Of a DNA stretch of 64,000 nucleotides, positions 22,438-34,623 are shown piece by piece. The notes beneath the pieces were generated by a model. The model was not told the origin of the DNA. It saw nothing but the letters and a program-made list of their open reading frames with translations, and made no database searches. Within the stretch, counting starts at the first letter, position 1. Each line of letters starts with the position of its first letter. The stretch spans positions 1 to 64,000 of the forward strand of contig JABCPU010000298.1 of assembly GCA_016800925.1 (NCBI GenBank), given 5' to 3'. The DNA is from Suillus spraguei. Its lineage: Eukaryota > Basidiomycota > Agaricomycetes > Boletales > Suillaceae. The position numbers and the translations under genes were made by a program.

Positions 22438-25400
22438 GTGTTCTGCCATTGTCATAGAGAAAATCAGGATATCGTCCATGTAAGTAATCATCCATCCTTT
22501 GTTGGTTTCTTGCTGGAAGGTACGATTCATATACACTTGGAAAGTTGCCGGGGAATTGCAAAGGCCAAAGAACATGATGTTTGGTTCAAAGAGGCTGAAT
22601 TCCGTAGTAAATGCTGCTTTCCAGCGATCATCAGGATGGATGTGAATATTATTGTAACCAGACCGAATATCCATTTTCATAAAGAATTGTGCATTGTGAA
22701 GGCGTGCGACAAGAGAAATGGGGAGTGGAAGCGGGTAAGCGTTCTTGACCGTCAAATCATTGATGTAACAATAATCTTGACAGGGACACAATTCTCCACT
22801 CTTCTTTCCTACGAAGAAGAAGCCACCAGCTTGAGGTGACTTTGATTCCGAAATAAAGCCTTTCACAATGTTTTTGTCGATAAATGTTTTAACAGCAATG
22901 CGTTCTTTTTCTGACAACTGTTAAGACCATACTCAAGGGGTGAAAGATCTGAAGGGCTTTGGCCTCAGTTCGTGCACTGTTCCCCTTGTCCGAGTAATGC
23001 CCCTTATTTCAGAGAGGAGATATATGTCCAAAGATCCAGAAGGAGTTGCGTGACGGATCCGGATGTCTGAAGGTATCAGATATGATACGTCTGAAGGTTA
23101 TCTGGAACATAGGAGTAGAACAAGGATTAAGACTAGCTTTGGAACAAGTTCCTAACTAGAAACTAACAGAGATAGACTATCCGAAGATAGAGTCGGAGAT
23201 ATAGACTATAGGAATCAATCCCAAGTCTCGGAAAATGACTTAGAGCGGAAAGTGACTCAAGTCTGGAGGAAGCAGAATGAGCAGAATCTAAGATGATATT
23301 CGAACTAAGGTTCTATGGAGATCTACAAGTGGTTTATATATGGTAAGTATCTAAGATGGATAATCAACAAGTCCGGGACCGAGGGCTATGTACGAAGTGT
23401 AACGTAAGTCTATTAGTTAATGCGCAGCAGATCAGTAAGCACAAATCGGAAATGAAACACAGGTAACAGATCAGTGACACAGGAAGGAATTATACACAGC
23501 CGGAGTACTGGAAACAGGATGAGTGACAAAAGGAGATAGATGCAGATATACACAAGGGAGATAGAGTGCGAGAAGTGAGCACATTCGGATGAGCGATCCG
23601 GACAGGATCTGTGGACTGGACGGAAATAGAATCGATCGGATCTGATCGGATATGGTCGGATCTGGGATCAGAAGTATGGTATATGACAACAATGGATAAA
23701 CCTTAGACGTACGAGGGATAAAACTGGGTTTGGTGTCAATACGATGATCAATACCAGGGCGTTTGGGGGGTAGTTTGTTCAGACCATCTTTAGCAAAGAC
23801 ACCCGCAAAGTCGTGCAAGTATTTTGGGACCAATTCTTTGAAGGATTTCTTTTTCTTTTCCTTCTCATCTGTGGCAAATTCCTGAGCTTTATTACTGTAT
23901 TTTGGAGGAGGAAGGGAGATTGCAGAATGGTTAGGGAGTTGTTTGAGTTGGGAAGTTCCATCACATGTGAGGGGTGTATCCATGGATACTTTGTCAATGA
24001 TTCTCATATTAAGTCCGTCAACATCATACTCCACAAGGAACTCTCCATCTCTGAGCTCGTAGGAAGAAATTTCGTGTACTTCCGGTGCATGCCAAACATC
24101 CTGCATTGTATTGAATTGTTCATCGTCTTTGGTAGGTATTGTGGACGTCATAGGTTCGTCTTGATCAGGAATTTCTTCGATGGAAGGGGTGAACAATTTA
24201 GGCGGTACGAAGTACTTAGTTAACTTTGGAATATTATGAGCTCGTCCTCCAAGATCATCGTCAGGTTTCCACTTTCCTTGTTGTTGTTCAATGGGTTGCG
24301 ATGGAGGTGGTCGAGACTCCAGTTCTGACTCGTTCTTTCGTTTCTCCACTCGAGGAATGGGCGATGGGGAATGTTGTGGTAGTTTTACTTGTGGGGGAGT
24401 GTTGTCGATTATGAATTCATCAGGAATGTTAATGGAAGGAGTGACGACGAGTTTCGGAAGTTTCGAATTTTGCCATTTCTTGGTGTGGCAAGGGAAAGCA
24501 TGGGGTAGCCCATTCTTCTTCCGATCTGTATCCAAGTTGAGTTCGATTTCATCAGACTTCATTGTTCGTGGGAGGACAAGTGTTTTGGTGGCCCAATCTA
24601 TACTTGGGTTCATGGCGTGTAACCACGGAATTCCCAAAAGAATTTGATCTCTTCGTTCAAGTTTAGTGATATTGAACTTTCCATACATGGTTCGTTCATC
24701 AATCTTTACCACTAGGAGACAGTAATGCATGATCGGCCCTCCTTTGATAAGAGTTCCATCCACTGTAGTAACTCGAAATGGTGTTTTAAGTTTTCGTCAT
24801 GTGATTTGATGGAGTTTCACAAACTCCTCGGAAATAAATGTTCCTGCTGCGCCAGAATTGATAATGGCAGTAGTGTCAACGGATTTTAAATGAGTACGTG
24901 AGTGAAGGGTGATAGGGATACGAAGTTCTTTTCTTTCACCTACAGCTCGTACAAGTCTTAGTAATACATTGGGAGAAACATACATTGAATCTTTGTTTCT
25001 CCAAGTTAAAAATCCTCTACAATTTGTCTCACTGTTTCGTCTTCTTTGTCTTGAATTTCTTTGACTTCTGCTTGACGGAGTGGAGTCTTCTTCTTCCTTT
25101 CAGGACAGTTACTGATGCGGTGTCCCGTCTTCTTGCATCCAAAGCATTGTCCTTTTTCATGCACTCAGATCTTTCCATATCAGAGATTCAATCTACAATC
25201 ATTGCGTTTGAATTGCGACTGGGTGTGTAATGCGCATTTCCATAGTTCTTTTTCTTCTGTGGAGCGTGACGTGCTCATAACGCCAGAAGGCGTTGGTGGG
25301 AGTTGTCGATGGAGACACATTGTGATACAACATTGCGGAATATCTCTGGGACGTCACCTGGTGCAAAGAGTTTGGTTAAGATACCCATGTTAAGGCTGTC

Positions 25401-25469
25401 TTGGAAGAACTGGATCTTCGTTGCGTTGTCGGTGATATGGGCCTTAGCTGTTCCGTAGCTATTCCTCAG
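22438..25469 (-). pseudogene. gag-pol: Element H 5' half (gag, protease, RT), inverted
   Basis: Reading leftward: gag with FQDSLNMGILTKLFAPGDV, a CX2CX4HX4C knuckle (CFGCKKTGHRISNC, about 25150-25100) and basic tail; protease near 24860 with IINSGAAGTFIS, where catalytic Asp is Asn; a long linker (24763 down to about 23700); RT start at PKRPGIDHRID; then, across the B LTR at 22919-23688, RT palm motifs VKNAYPLPLP, FMKMDIRSGYNNIHI, FGLCNSPATFQVYMN and YMDDILIFS. It ends inside RT at 22438. The missing rest of RT, RNase H and integrase lies at 26033 on in the opposite orientation. Several stops and frame changes; not functional. Confidence 0.8.
22919..23688 (+). mobile_element. Solo LTR B, copy 1 (770 bp)
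   Basis: Runs TGTTAAGACCATACTC to GGTATATGACA, about the same length as the copy at 34624. Flanks ACAAC and ACAAT match at 4 of 5. It interrupts the RT of element H: the codons on both sides (VYPL, SEKERIAVK) adjoin when it is left out. Confidence 0.88.
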
Positions 25470-26032
25470 TATAAAATTCCTAGGTACCCATACTCTTTCC
25501 TTACTTCCCTCCTATAGTACACATGGTGCTTAGGAATAGTCACCACTACTGTCACTACGAAATAAAGTCCTTTACTGAAGTCACTGTTTCCTTAAGAATT
25601 GCATTACTGCTGCACGCACCACTGCTCTTTACCGCTTTCCCATGCTTCACTGCTAGCGCTAGCACTTTCTCACGCTTCACCGCTACACTACCGCTTGTTT
25701 TACCGCAGAAGTTCCCACGCTTACCGCAGTTTTACTGCTCATACTACTGCAGTTTTACTGTTCATGCTACCGCTTGCCTACCGCATTCCCATGCTTACCG
25801 CTAGTTTTACCGCAAGTTTCCCATGGACTGGAGGTTACTGCTAGCATCTCGCTACCTCCAACAGCAGTCACGCACCACAGGTTGGGCAATATCGAACTAT
25901 ACTAACTTAGCATTCCCTTTAGGCTCGAATGTTCTTGCCTTCGCAAGTGAAGCAGACTAGGTAGAGCGCAAGACTCGCATACTAGCTCAGGCTGTGGTTT
26001 ATCTACAGCCCAGGCTAGATTGTATCTTTACA
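25470..26032 (+). mobile_element. D-type LTR, 3' part (about 563 bp)
   Basis: Inverted relative to 285-1183: shares CACATGGTGCTTAGGAATAG, CTTTACTGAAGTCACTG, CTTCGCAAGTGAAGCAGAC and the end TTGTATCTTTACA. The middle is a run of TTACCGC-type repeats. It abuts the RT remainder of element H at 26033. Confidence 0.65.
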
Positions 26033-27639
26033 CCGCGAACGGACTAGATGATTTTTGATGAAAATACGAAACGAACACTTATTTCTGAAACCAGAAAAAT
26101 GTTACGAACTGGGATGGCATCACCAGTGACAGTGAAAAGACACAGACAGTCTGCTGGGAGGTTCTTACAATGTCCAGAAGAGGACAAGGTGAAAGTACAA
26201 GGAACGCGTTCCGAGTACAATCAAGGGTCTGGCCTCAAGGATAAGTCCAAGAGGTTCTACAAGAATAGAGACTAAGGCTAAGGAGTGCTTAGACTTAGAG
26301 ATGATTCAAGACGACTTAGGTTGGAGACCTAAGCGAAGGATGTTCCAGGTGAAACCCAGTAAGATTAAAGTAAAGAATCTACTACAAGTACAATGTGCTT
26401 AAATAGACCAATATGTGCGCATGGACCAAGAGAGGCGTGGGAAAGTAAGTGTGTATCCAAATAAGGAAGGCAACTATAGTACAGATGCGTTGAGCATATG
26501 AGTCAGAGTCATGTGACATGATATACGAGTAAGAAGATAAAGGGAAAATGAATAGGGGTACATACAACTGTAACAAAAAATGTACCTTTGATGCAGAAGA
26601 AGTGGAATACCTCGGAATGATAATTCGCCCTGGACAAGTTGCTATGGACACTGCCAGAACCAAAGGAATTGCCGAATGGCCAACTCCACAATCAGTAAAA
26701 GATGTCTGATCATTCCTTGGCTTCTGCAACTTCTATCGCACATTCATTTCCCACTACTCCAATATCGCACGACCTCTTATCGATCTAACAAAGAAGGATA
26801 TTCCTTTCCTTCGGATGACTCAATGTCAGAATACCTTCCAAGACCTAAAGGAACGCTTCATCAATCAACCAGTACTTCACAATCCAGATCCATCCTAGCA
26901 ATTTGCGGTCACAACCGATGCTTCTCTTGTAGCAACTGGAGGTGTCCTATTGCAAACTGACAAAAATGGCGTCTACCACCCATGCGCCTACTTGTCTCAG
27001 TTGTTGAATCCAGTGGAGTGAAATTATCAAATTTTCGATCGGGAATTACTTGCAGTTATCTGTGCATTAAATGAATGGCGTTACTATTTTGAAGGGAGCG
27101 CCCACACTGTCCTCATCTTCACTGATCACAAAAACCTTCTGTACTTGCGTACTGCACAGAAATTAATGCGACAACAAGCTCACTGGCAATTGACACTGTC
27201 ACTTTTTCGACATTGAACTACATCATGTTGCAGGTACTAAACTAGCTGCCCCAGATGCCCTCTCACGTCATCCAGATCACGATGATGGTTCTCACGATAA
27301 TGAAGACGCTGTGCTTCTTCCTGATTCCCTGTTCGTGTGGCTTATCGACAATGATCTACTTGATGTATTGGCTACTTCTGATCCCTTGGACGACCCTGTA
27401 TTCAAAACGGCGTCGGATGCACTAGATGGTGTTTGCCTTCCTCCCATGAAGTCGGCTTTGTCCGATTGGAAGATTGATCATGACGTACTCTATTTCAAAA
27501 ATCGCACTTACATCCCTCCTGCTCACCGCGCTGCTATCCTCACTCGCTATCATGATCATGTCACTGCTGGTCATCCTGGCCGTTTCAAGACTGAAGAACT
27601 TGTTAAGAGGGAAGCTTGGTGGCCCTCTGTGGGTGCCTA
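26033..27639 (+). pseudogene. pol: Element H RT end, RNase H, integrase zinc domain
   Basis: RT resumes as FLMKIRNEHLFLKPEK, is split by LTR A, and continues CTFDAEEVEYLGMIIRPG and FLGFCNFYRTFI. RNase H shows [28 protein letters not shown] and [19 protein letters not shown] frameshift near 27210 precedes the connection. The integrase zinc domain begins at YHDHVTAGHPGRFKTEELV. In-frame TGA codons stand where Trp or Arg is expected (26708, 27018). The frame is open up to the Helitron edge at 27639 and is taken up at 35540. Confidence 0.85.
26100..26575 (-). mobile_element. Solo LTR A, copy 5, in element H RT
   Basis: Runs TGTTACGAACTGGG to CAACTGTAACA. AAAAA lies on both sides (26095-26099, 26576-26580). 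Leaving it out gives the standard LFLKPEKCTFDAEEVEYLG RT motif, so the family inserted into a member of its own lineage, in antisense. Confidence 0.9.
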
Positions 27640-27989
27640 TCTAAGAAGAAAGGGAGAACGCATGTGAAAGTTGTCGCTAGCTCGTGTGGCTTTTGCGTAG
27701 GGCCATGTGGTTTTTGCTTATGCTTGCATGCGTTTCAGTTAGCTTGCTAGACAATTCCATAGAGAAAACTTGCGTGATCACATGAAAAAAATGTCCGATT
27801 TCAGAATTTTGACAGCTAAAATTCTACGGAGTTTAAAATTTTTGAAACACCTGCCAAATGCGATATAGTGGACAGTAATCCACACACCTGCTGCACTCCG
27901 GGCATAATACGGACAAACAACGCACTTTTCCTACCATAGGGGAGTGAGCATCGAGAATAGCAAAAGCAATAATGGAAAGTTTGTCACGT

Positions 27990-28135
27990 GTTGGGTTACA
28001 CAATTTGCTTGCATTTGGTTACACAAATCATTACACAATTTTGGTTGCATTTGGTGACACAAATCATAACACATTTTGATTACACCATTTGCTTACATTT
28101 GGTGACACAAATTTTCACACAATTTGGCTGCTGCT
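27990..28135. repeat. Helitron 5' subterminal direct repeats
   Basis: Three to four tandem copies of about 40 bp with TTGCATTTGGTTACACAAATCA and TTACACAATTTT variants. Such repeats could bind the transposase, but this is inference. Confidence 0.55.
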
Positions 28136-28539
28136 TTTGACTAGAATTCTTGAATTACATTGCCTTCCCCTGCAGCAAAGTTGTAACAGAGTGCAATATA
28201 GTATACACTTTTTGTGGGTTTTGTTTGTTATTGATGATGATAGGAATTGACTTATGGATGAGTTCAGAAAACTCAAATCTTGCTATAAACAACCAATTTG
28301 AACGATAAAATGGAACAAAATATACCTGTTCAGTGAGTTGCTGCTGATATGTATTGGTACATGATGCTACTGTTTGCACATCACCATTTAGAAATATAGA
28401 ACAGACCACCCCAGAATGCGATCGTCGATCACAGTGCGAACTGGAAAGACTTGATCGACTTCAGATGACTTCCCCTAGCAGGGCAATCATCGTCATGCTA
28501 TCCATACCAATCAGAACAGACCCGCTGCTCCTGTACAGC

Positions 28540-30340
28540 CAAATTTCATGCCAGCTGCGCCTGTTATGCAGCCTCCTTACTTTGCACATCAACCGCTGCC
28601 AGTTGTGCAATATCCTGGCTTGCCTCGAAATGCAATCAAACATGTGTTGCATGCTCATCGTCCTCCTGTTGATTATAATGCACGTTTGAATGACCAGACA
28701 AATGCTGCTCACAACAACAGACGTCATCAGCATAATGTTCGTTGACAGCAGGACAGAGAGGAGATAAGACAGCAGGCGCAAGCAGAGCTCATGGCAGCAC
28801 AGATACAGCCTCCGCATATACCTCATATTCCTAATGAACCTGTTCAGCCTATTCAACCCGCACCTCCTGTGCCTCCTGTGTATGGTCCTATTCATTATGA
28901 GGGTGCAGTTGGTCCTCACAACTTTATAATCCCCTCCAATACTTTGCACATCCTGTACAACCTGTACCTGCACCACCTGAACCTTTTTTTTTTTTTTTTT
29001 TGATCCTTGTTTATTGTCCGTTGGGGCTATGCCCTATGATGGACACTACCTACTGTACATCTAATCTATTCGTATATGCTTTGGTCCGTTTTTTGGTTGT
29101 CTATGCTATACAGTGGTCCTGGTTTGCGCGCGGACGTTAGGGCCTTCTTCAGGCTCTTGATATGATTTGTGCGACTTGTTGTCGCGTTTCCTCTATTCCT
29201 TCTCCTTTTCGCTGGGGGGGTTACATCTCCGAAGGTTTGTTCCAATCTTCTCGTGCGCGTGATGTACGTCAACGTTGCTCTCATTCCCTTGCTTTCGTTC
29301 AGCAGGTACTCGATTTTGCATTGTCTTGCTCCGACTTCTTTCCTCATTTGTTCTCTCTGGTTCACGTATGCTGGGCAGACTAGGATGAAGTGGTGTACCG
29401 TTTCGTCATGGTTTTCGCATGCTGGGCAACGCGCCGTTGGGGATTTCGCTATTCGTTTGAGGTGTTTGTTGAGCGCTATATGTCCCGTGCGGAGTTGAAA
29501 CATCAGTGAGCTGTGACGTCTCGGTAGCTTCTCTATCTTCACCACCTGAACTTGATAATCATGACCAGTTCAATGTCCAGTTTCGGCAGCAGCTTGAGGC
29601 AGAGTGCATTAGAAATGACTTGCTTGAAAGACAAGCACAGAATGAATTTCTTCACCAGCAGCAGCAGATTCAGCATCAGTTGCAGCAGCAAGAAGCTGAG
29701 CGTCTCTGTAGACAGGCTCAAAATGATCTGGCAGCCTTTCACTTGATGCAGCAGCAAGCTGCACAGGGAAATGAAAACCATGCTTTGCATCAGCAGCAAA
29801 TAGCTGAGATAATTGCTAGACATGCTGAGAATGCTTGCCGTGAACAGCCACAAGAAGCTGAATTGATGAATCGACAGCACTGAGGCCCTCAGAACTTTGA
29901 TGATCCCCACATGCCTAATCCTATGCCACCCAGAAATAATGTACCAGCACAGGAGGCATTTTGAAGACAGCAGTTCCAATGGCAATTGCACCAGCAAGAA
30001 GCCAGGAGGATCAATAGAGAGGCTGAGAGAATCATCAACAGAGAGGCTGAGGAGGCTCTTCACCAACAGCAGCAGCAAGTTCAGCAACAGCAGATGCAGC
30101 AGCAGATGCAACAGCAAATACAGCAGCAAGAAGCTGGGCAGGTCAATATACAGAGTCAGCATGCTCTGGAACAGCAGCAGCAGGAACAGGAGCAGCATGA
30201 TAGGCAGGATCAGGATCGTCTATGAGCAAGCCAACAAGAAGAAGCACGTCACAACCGTAAGGAGCAGAGAGTTCATGAGCGGCCGGAGCGTCTTGAGGAG
30301 GCACTACATGAATATAACAATCCATTATCTGAATGACAAC
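28540..30340 (+). pseudogene. Helitron protein, N-terminal Pro- and Gln-rich region
   Basis: Broken reading frames before the Rep domain. 28548-28980 is Pro/His-rich (QPLPVVQYPGLPRNA, QPIQPAPPVPPVYGPIHY). After the LINE insertion, 29552-30225 is Gln-rich with probable coiled coil (FLHQQQQIQHQLQQQEAERL, repeated again at 30050-30130). Stops at 28744, 29881 and 30222. The two LINE flanks (CACCACCTGAAC) show that the region was one frame before. Confidence 0.6.
28983..29539 (-). mobile_element. 5'-truncated LINE with poly(A) tail and 12-bp TSD
   Basis: On minus, a 160-codon C-terminal piece of a non-LTR retrotransposon (LPRRHSSLMFQLRTGH, then a zinc motif CPACENHDETVHHFILVCP) leads to a tail of 18 A. 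The target duplication CACCACCTGAAC is exact at 28971-28982 and 29540-29551. It landed in the Helitron coding region. Confidence 0.92.
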
Positions 30341-30429
30341 ATGCAGAAGATGAGGAGAGAAGAAGAACCCAGCAAGAAGAACAACGCCAAGAGTGTGAAG
30401 CAGAGGATGACCAGCATATCAATCAGGTC

Positions 30430-32590
30430 ATTCCTGTTCCTGATGGAGCCCGAGCATATACGGAACCGATAAACCATCACACTCTTGGTCCTCTTAATGT
30501 AGAGTGCCCCAAATGTCATGCACTTCACTTTGCATGTGAAAGACTATCCAACTCCTATTTACAAAATCCTCGCTTTGGTATGTGCTGCTTGCAGGGCCAA
30601 GTCAGCCTTCCCCCATTTCCAGCATGGCCACCTGAGCTAGAGCAGGCCTATGCGGACAGAACATTTGTGTCCAAAATTCTCCAGTACAATAGTGCTCTTG
30701 CATTGACCTCTGTTGGTGTCAATATCAAGGATCATGCTCTTCAAGGATCTGGCCCAAATGCTTTTTGTATTCATTGTTCTCTTCACCATCTCATGGGCAG
30801 TCTTTTGCCTCCAGAAGGTGTCCAACCTTCATACACTCAACTTTATATATACGACTCTGAAGAAGCCACCAACATACGCACCACCCGCCCTGGAAATGAA
30901 GGCCTTGATCCTCGGATTCTCAGAGATCTGCATGATATGTTGCATCACAACTACCCATATGCCACTGTGTATAAGCAGGCATATCAAGTCATGCGAGAGA
31001 AGCCTCCAGAGGAGCAGACAGACCTTTCTATGCTTATTCATTTCCAGCCAGGCACAGATGGTCGAAGATATAATCTTCCCACTGCCAATGATTTGCTGGA
31101 ATTCTTCCTGGAGATGGATCCAAGGAGGTGCGTCATGCATGCGACATTATTGTATATTATCAAGGCGGTCCGCTTCGGCGCATAAGTCAACTTAGCCATG
31201 CATATGCCTGTCTTCATTATGTCGCTCTCTTTCCTAAGGGAGAGGATGGCTGGGACCTCTACATTGATATGATCGTTCCTGTGGGTGGGCGTGCACATGC
31301 AAAAAAAGTGACTCAGCTGCTGTATTACGCCTTTCAACTTCATCCCCGCCCCCCTCGCCTGAATTACAATAACATCTTTTGTGGTGGAAGGCTGTTCCAG
31401 CAGTATGTGGTTGATGCTTGGGCATCAATCGAGCAGAGCAGACTCAACTGGATAAGAAACAATCAGGAGAAGCTCAGGGCTGACTGCTACCAAGGGCTGA
31501 CAGATAATGTTTTCAATGATGGAGTGGGCAATTTAGCTGAGACAGGTTGTTCCATAATCCTTCCCTCCTCTCATAATGGAAGCCCTCAGTATATGCAGCA
31601 GCTGCTGCAGGACTCCCTGGCCATCTGCCGTGCCTGCAAGAAGCCCAATCTTTTCCTGATGATGACTGCCAATGGAAGCTGGCCTGAGATTACTGAGAAT
31701 CTCCTTCCAGGTAAAGAGGCATATTTGATGCATTATTATGACATGATCCTGACGAGCTTTCTTATGTAGGTCAGAGTGCTGTGGACCATCCAGACTTGGT
31801 TGCTTGTGTATGTTACCAGAAGCAGAAGGCTCTCTTGAAGAAGGTTCGCGATGGCTACTATGGCAAGGTTGTGTGATTGGTGTACACCATTGAATATCAG
31901 AAGTGTGGCCTGCCTCATATGCACCTTCTCATCTTCCTGGATCCAGATCACAAGATTCGCACTGTGGAACAGATCGACTCCTTCATCTCCGCCCAAATCC
32001 CTGACAGAAAATGTCCATCCACAACTCTATGAGGCTGTACAATGGCACATCTTTGAGTTTGGAATGCACCTTGAATGGCCCTCTGTCTATCGCTTGCCGG
32101 TCCACCTCCCAGATGAACACATGGTGTTTTATGATCCTGAGGATAATGCACAGGATGTTCTCGAGCGCGCAGCAACCAAGGAGACTTGCCTCACTGGATG
32201 GTTCAAGGCTAACTCCAATAATGTCTTGGTGGCTGCTGGAGCCCATGACCACCTCTACCAGGACTTCCCCTCAATATTTGTATGGAACAAGACGGCATGG
32301 AAGATACACCAATGCGGAATAGCGATTGGAAGGATGTACTCTGCTGCACCCGGCTCCAGAGAGCGCTTCTACCTGAGATTGCTTTTGACTGTAGTAAAAG
32401 GTATGGTCCTGATGTCAACTTTTATCAATAAAACTTACCATGTCTTCAAGGGGCCACCTCCTATGAGAACCTTCGGACAGTTGACGGTGTTTTATGCGAC
32501 ACTTTCAAGGAGGCATATCAGCGCAGGGGTCTGCTTGAGGATGATAATGAATGGATCCAGTGCTTGCAGGATGCCTCTCATATGAGCACT
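30430..32590 (+). pseudogene. Helitron Rep (HUH endonuclease) domain
   Basis: Begins with a zinc motif CPKCHALHFACER and CCLQGQVSLP, then the Helitron-like N domain (FCIHCSLHHLMGSLLPPEG). A one-base frame change lies near 31125. FLMMTANGSWPEI is the family block. An intron GTAAAG...TATGTAG (31711-31769) and a second GTATGG...TTCAAG (32401-32450) fit exactly. The metal-binding HxH of Rep is seen as GLPHMHLLIFLDPDH (31909-31953). After ISAQIP (about 31998) the sequence jumps to HIFEFGMHLEWPSVYRL: the segment that should hold the catalytic tyrosines is missing. FYLRLLLTVVKG and LLEDDNEWIQCLQ link to the helicase. Confidence 0.85.
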
Positions 32591-34387
32591 GGACATGGCA
32601 TGCGTAACCTCTTTGCCATCATCCTCATACACTGCAACCCTACAGACCCCAGTGATCTTTGGAACCACTTCAAGGAGAATCTCTGCGATGATCTGCACCA
32701 CCGCCTATCACGTGTCCCATTCAGCATCCCTGACCCTACAGATGAAGAGGTTCATGACTATGGTCTCTATCTCATTGATGGCATGCTCCACAAAAATGGA
32801 AAGTCTTTGCAAGCGATCCCTCAGATGCCTGTACCTCAAATGGCAGCAAGATGGGGGGCCATGCAGGGAAATCAGCTCATTGCCGAGCAGCTCCAATATA
32901 ACCAGGAGGAGCTCCAGCAGATGGTGAACCCAGGAGTGCTTTCTCTGAATCAGGAGCAGAGGACAGTCTTTGATGCAGTGGTCGATGATGCCATGCAATG
33001 TAATGAACAAAGACCTGGACATTCATACTTTGTCCACAGTGCAGGTGGATGTGGAAAGATATATCTCTGCAAGCTCATTGCTTCAAAGCTCCATGCTGAA
33101 GGCAAGATTGTCCTATGCGTGGCTTCCTCTGGAATCGCTTCTCTCCTCCTGCCAGGCGGACGCACGGCTCATTCTCGATTCAAAATTCCAATTCCCATCA
33201 ATGAGGACAGCTCCTGCAACATCAAGAAAGGAGATGTCATGCATGAGCTTCTCAAGGCCACCTCCCTCATCATCTGTGATGAAATTCCTATGCTACACCG
33301 TCACATCCTGGAATGCCTTGACTGCTCATTGCACGACCTTCTGAACATCGATGCTGATTTTGGAGGAATGACAATGCTCTTTGGAGGAGACTTCAGACAG
33401 ACCCTGCCGGTGGTACCTCATGGATCCAGGGAGCAAATAGTGGGTGCTACATTTTGCAGATCTCACATCTGGCCAAGGCTTCGCATCTTCCACCTAAAGA
33501 CAAATATGCGGCTTGGCCAAGACTTCGCCTCTGATGAATTTGCAAAGTGGCTTCTTGAGATTGGAGCTGGGAAGGGCACACATGCAGATGGAATGGTCAC
33601 CCTTCCGATTCATATGCGCTGCCCTGACAATGATATCCACTCTCTCATCAATGCCCTATACTCTCCTATTCTGCTCCCTGGGCATCCTCCTGTGAATGAT
33701 TCCTTCTTCCTGGAATGTACCATCCTCTCTGCAAAGAACACTGATGTGGACGAAATCAATGCCAACATTCTTGAATCATTCCCTGGAGATAAAGCAGTCT
33801 TCACCAGCGCAGACTCAATCACTGAGAAGGACTATGACTACATCCCACCAGAGTACCTTCATACTCTCACGCCATCAGGGTTCCCTTTGCACAAATTGGA
33901 ACTCAAGGTGGGTGTTCCTCTCATGTCGTTGCGCAACTTGGACCCCACCAATGGCCTCTATAATGGAACTAGGATGATCCTCCTGTCTTGGACCACGCAC
34001 ATCCTCAGGTGTCATATTCTTAGAGATGGAGTTGATGAAGCTCATCAAGACGATCAAAACACTGTCCTAATCCCCCGCATGATGCTGGATGCCACGTCTG
34101 AAGACAACCCTATCCCTTTCAAGTGTCGCCAATTCCCTGTTCATCTTGCATTCACTATGACAATCAATAAGGCTCAAGGTTAAAGTGTGAAGTGGGTTGG
34201 GCTGGATTTGTGGACTCCCATGTTCAGTCATGCACAGCTGTATGTGGCTTTGTCTCGCTGCACTCACCCAGAGAGAGTGCATGCCATCTTTCCGGAGCAT
34301 GAAGAAGGGTCAAAGACGACCAATGTGGTGTATACAGAAGTGCTGAGAGGACTTAGAGATAGAGATGATATGGAGGTTGAGGATTGA
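32564..34387 (+). pseudogene. Helitron PIF1-like helicase domain
   Basis: Superfamily 1B DNA helicase that unwinds the element during transposition. LNQEQRTVFDAVV is the Q-motif-like entry. The P-loop reads HSAGGCGKIYLC, with Ile where Ser/Thr should coordinate Mg. Walker B is SLIICDEIPML. Further blocks are MLFGGDFRQTLPVVP and HLKTNMRL, and near the end HLAFTMTINKAQG. A TAA follows at 34181, where the frame would otherwise run on into [23 protein letters not shown] (motif VI) and stop at 34385. The long frame is intact over 539 codons, so decay is recent or slow, but the protein would be truncated and P-loop defective. Confidence 0.88.
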
Positions 34388-34575
34388 TTGATGTATATTG
34401 ATGTACTTTTATATAGAGGACCGAATGTATAGTGCACTTTTAGATGGTGCAGTAGATTTTAGTTTTAGTTTTCTTGAAATGCTGCTCAAAATGTACATGT
34501 CTGTTTTAAAATCCACTATGATTGCGAATAAGTTAAGGTGCACGAAGTAGTGATTATTAGGATGAAGCCAAGGCC

Positions 34576-34616
34576 AGAAAGCCAAAGAGAGTGCGAAGCA
34601 CTCTTTTTGGCTTTCT
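34576..34616. other. Long hairpin near Helitron 3' end, copy 1
   Basis: AGAAAGCCAAAG-AGAGTGC, loop GAA, GCACTCT-TTTTGGCTTTCT: arms pair over about 19 bp. It is part of a unit beginning ATTATTAGGATGAAGCC that recurs at 35449. Confidence 0.75.
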
Positions 34617-34623
34617 GTGCCTT

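Noticed and set aside
27640..27667. Alternative that the two integrase pieces come from different Ty3 elements, because both show WW
   Set aside because: The second WW lies within the Helitron 3' end; using the A|T junction the codons join in frame without overlap.
28984..29001. Poly(T) as an assembly gap or sequencing artefact
   Set aside because: It is the poly(A) tail of a minus-strand LINE with exact 12-bp duplications on both sides.
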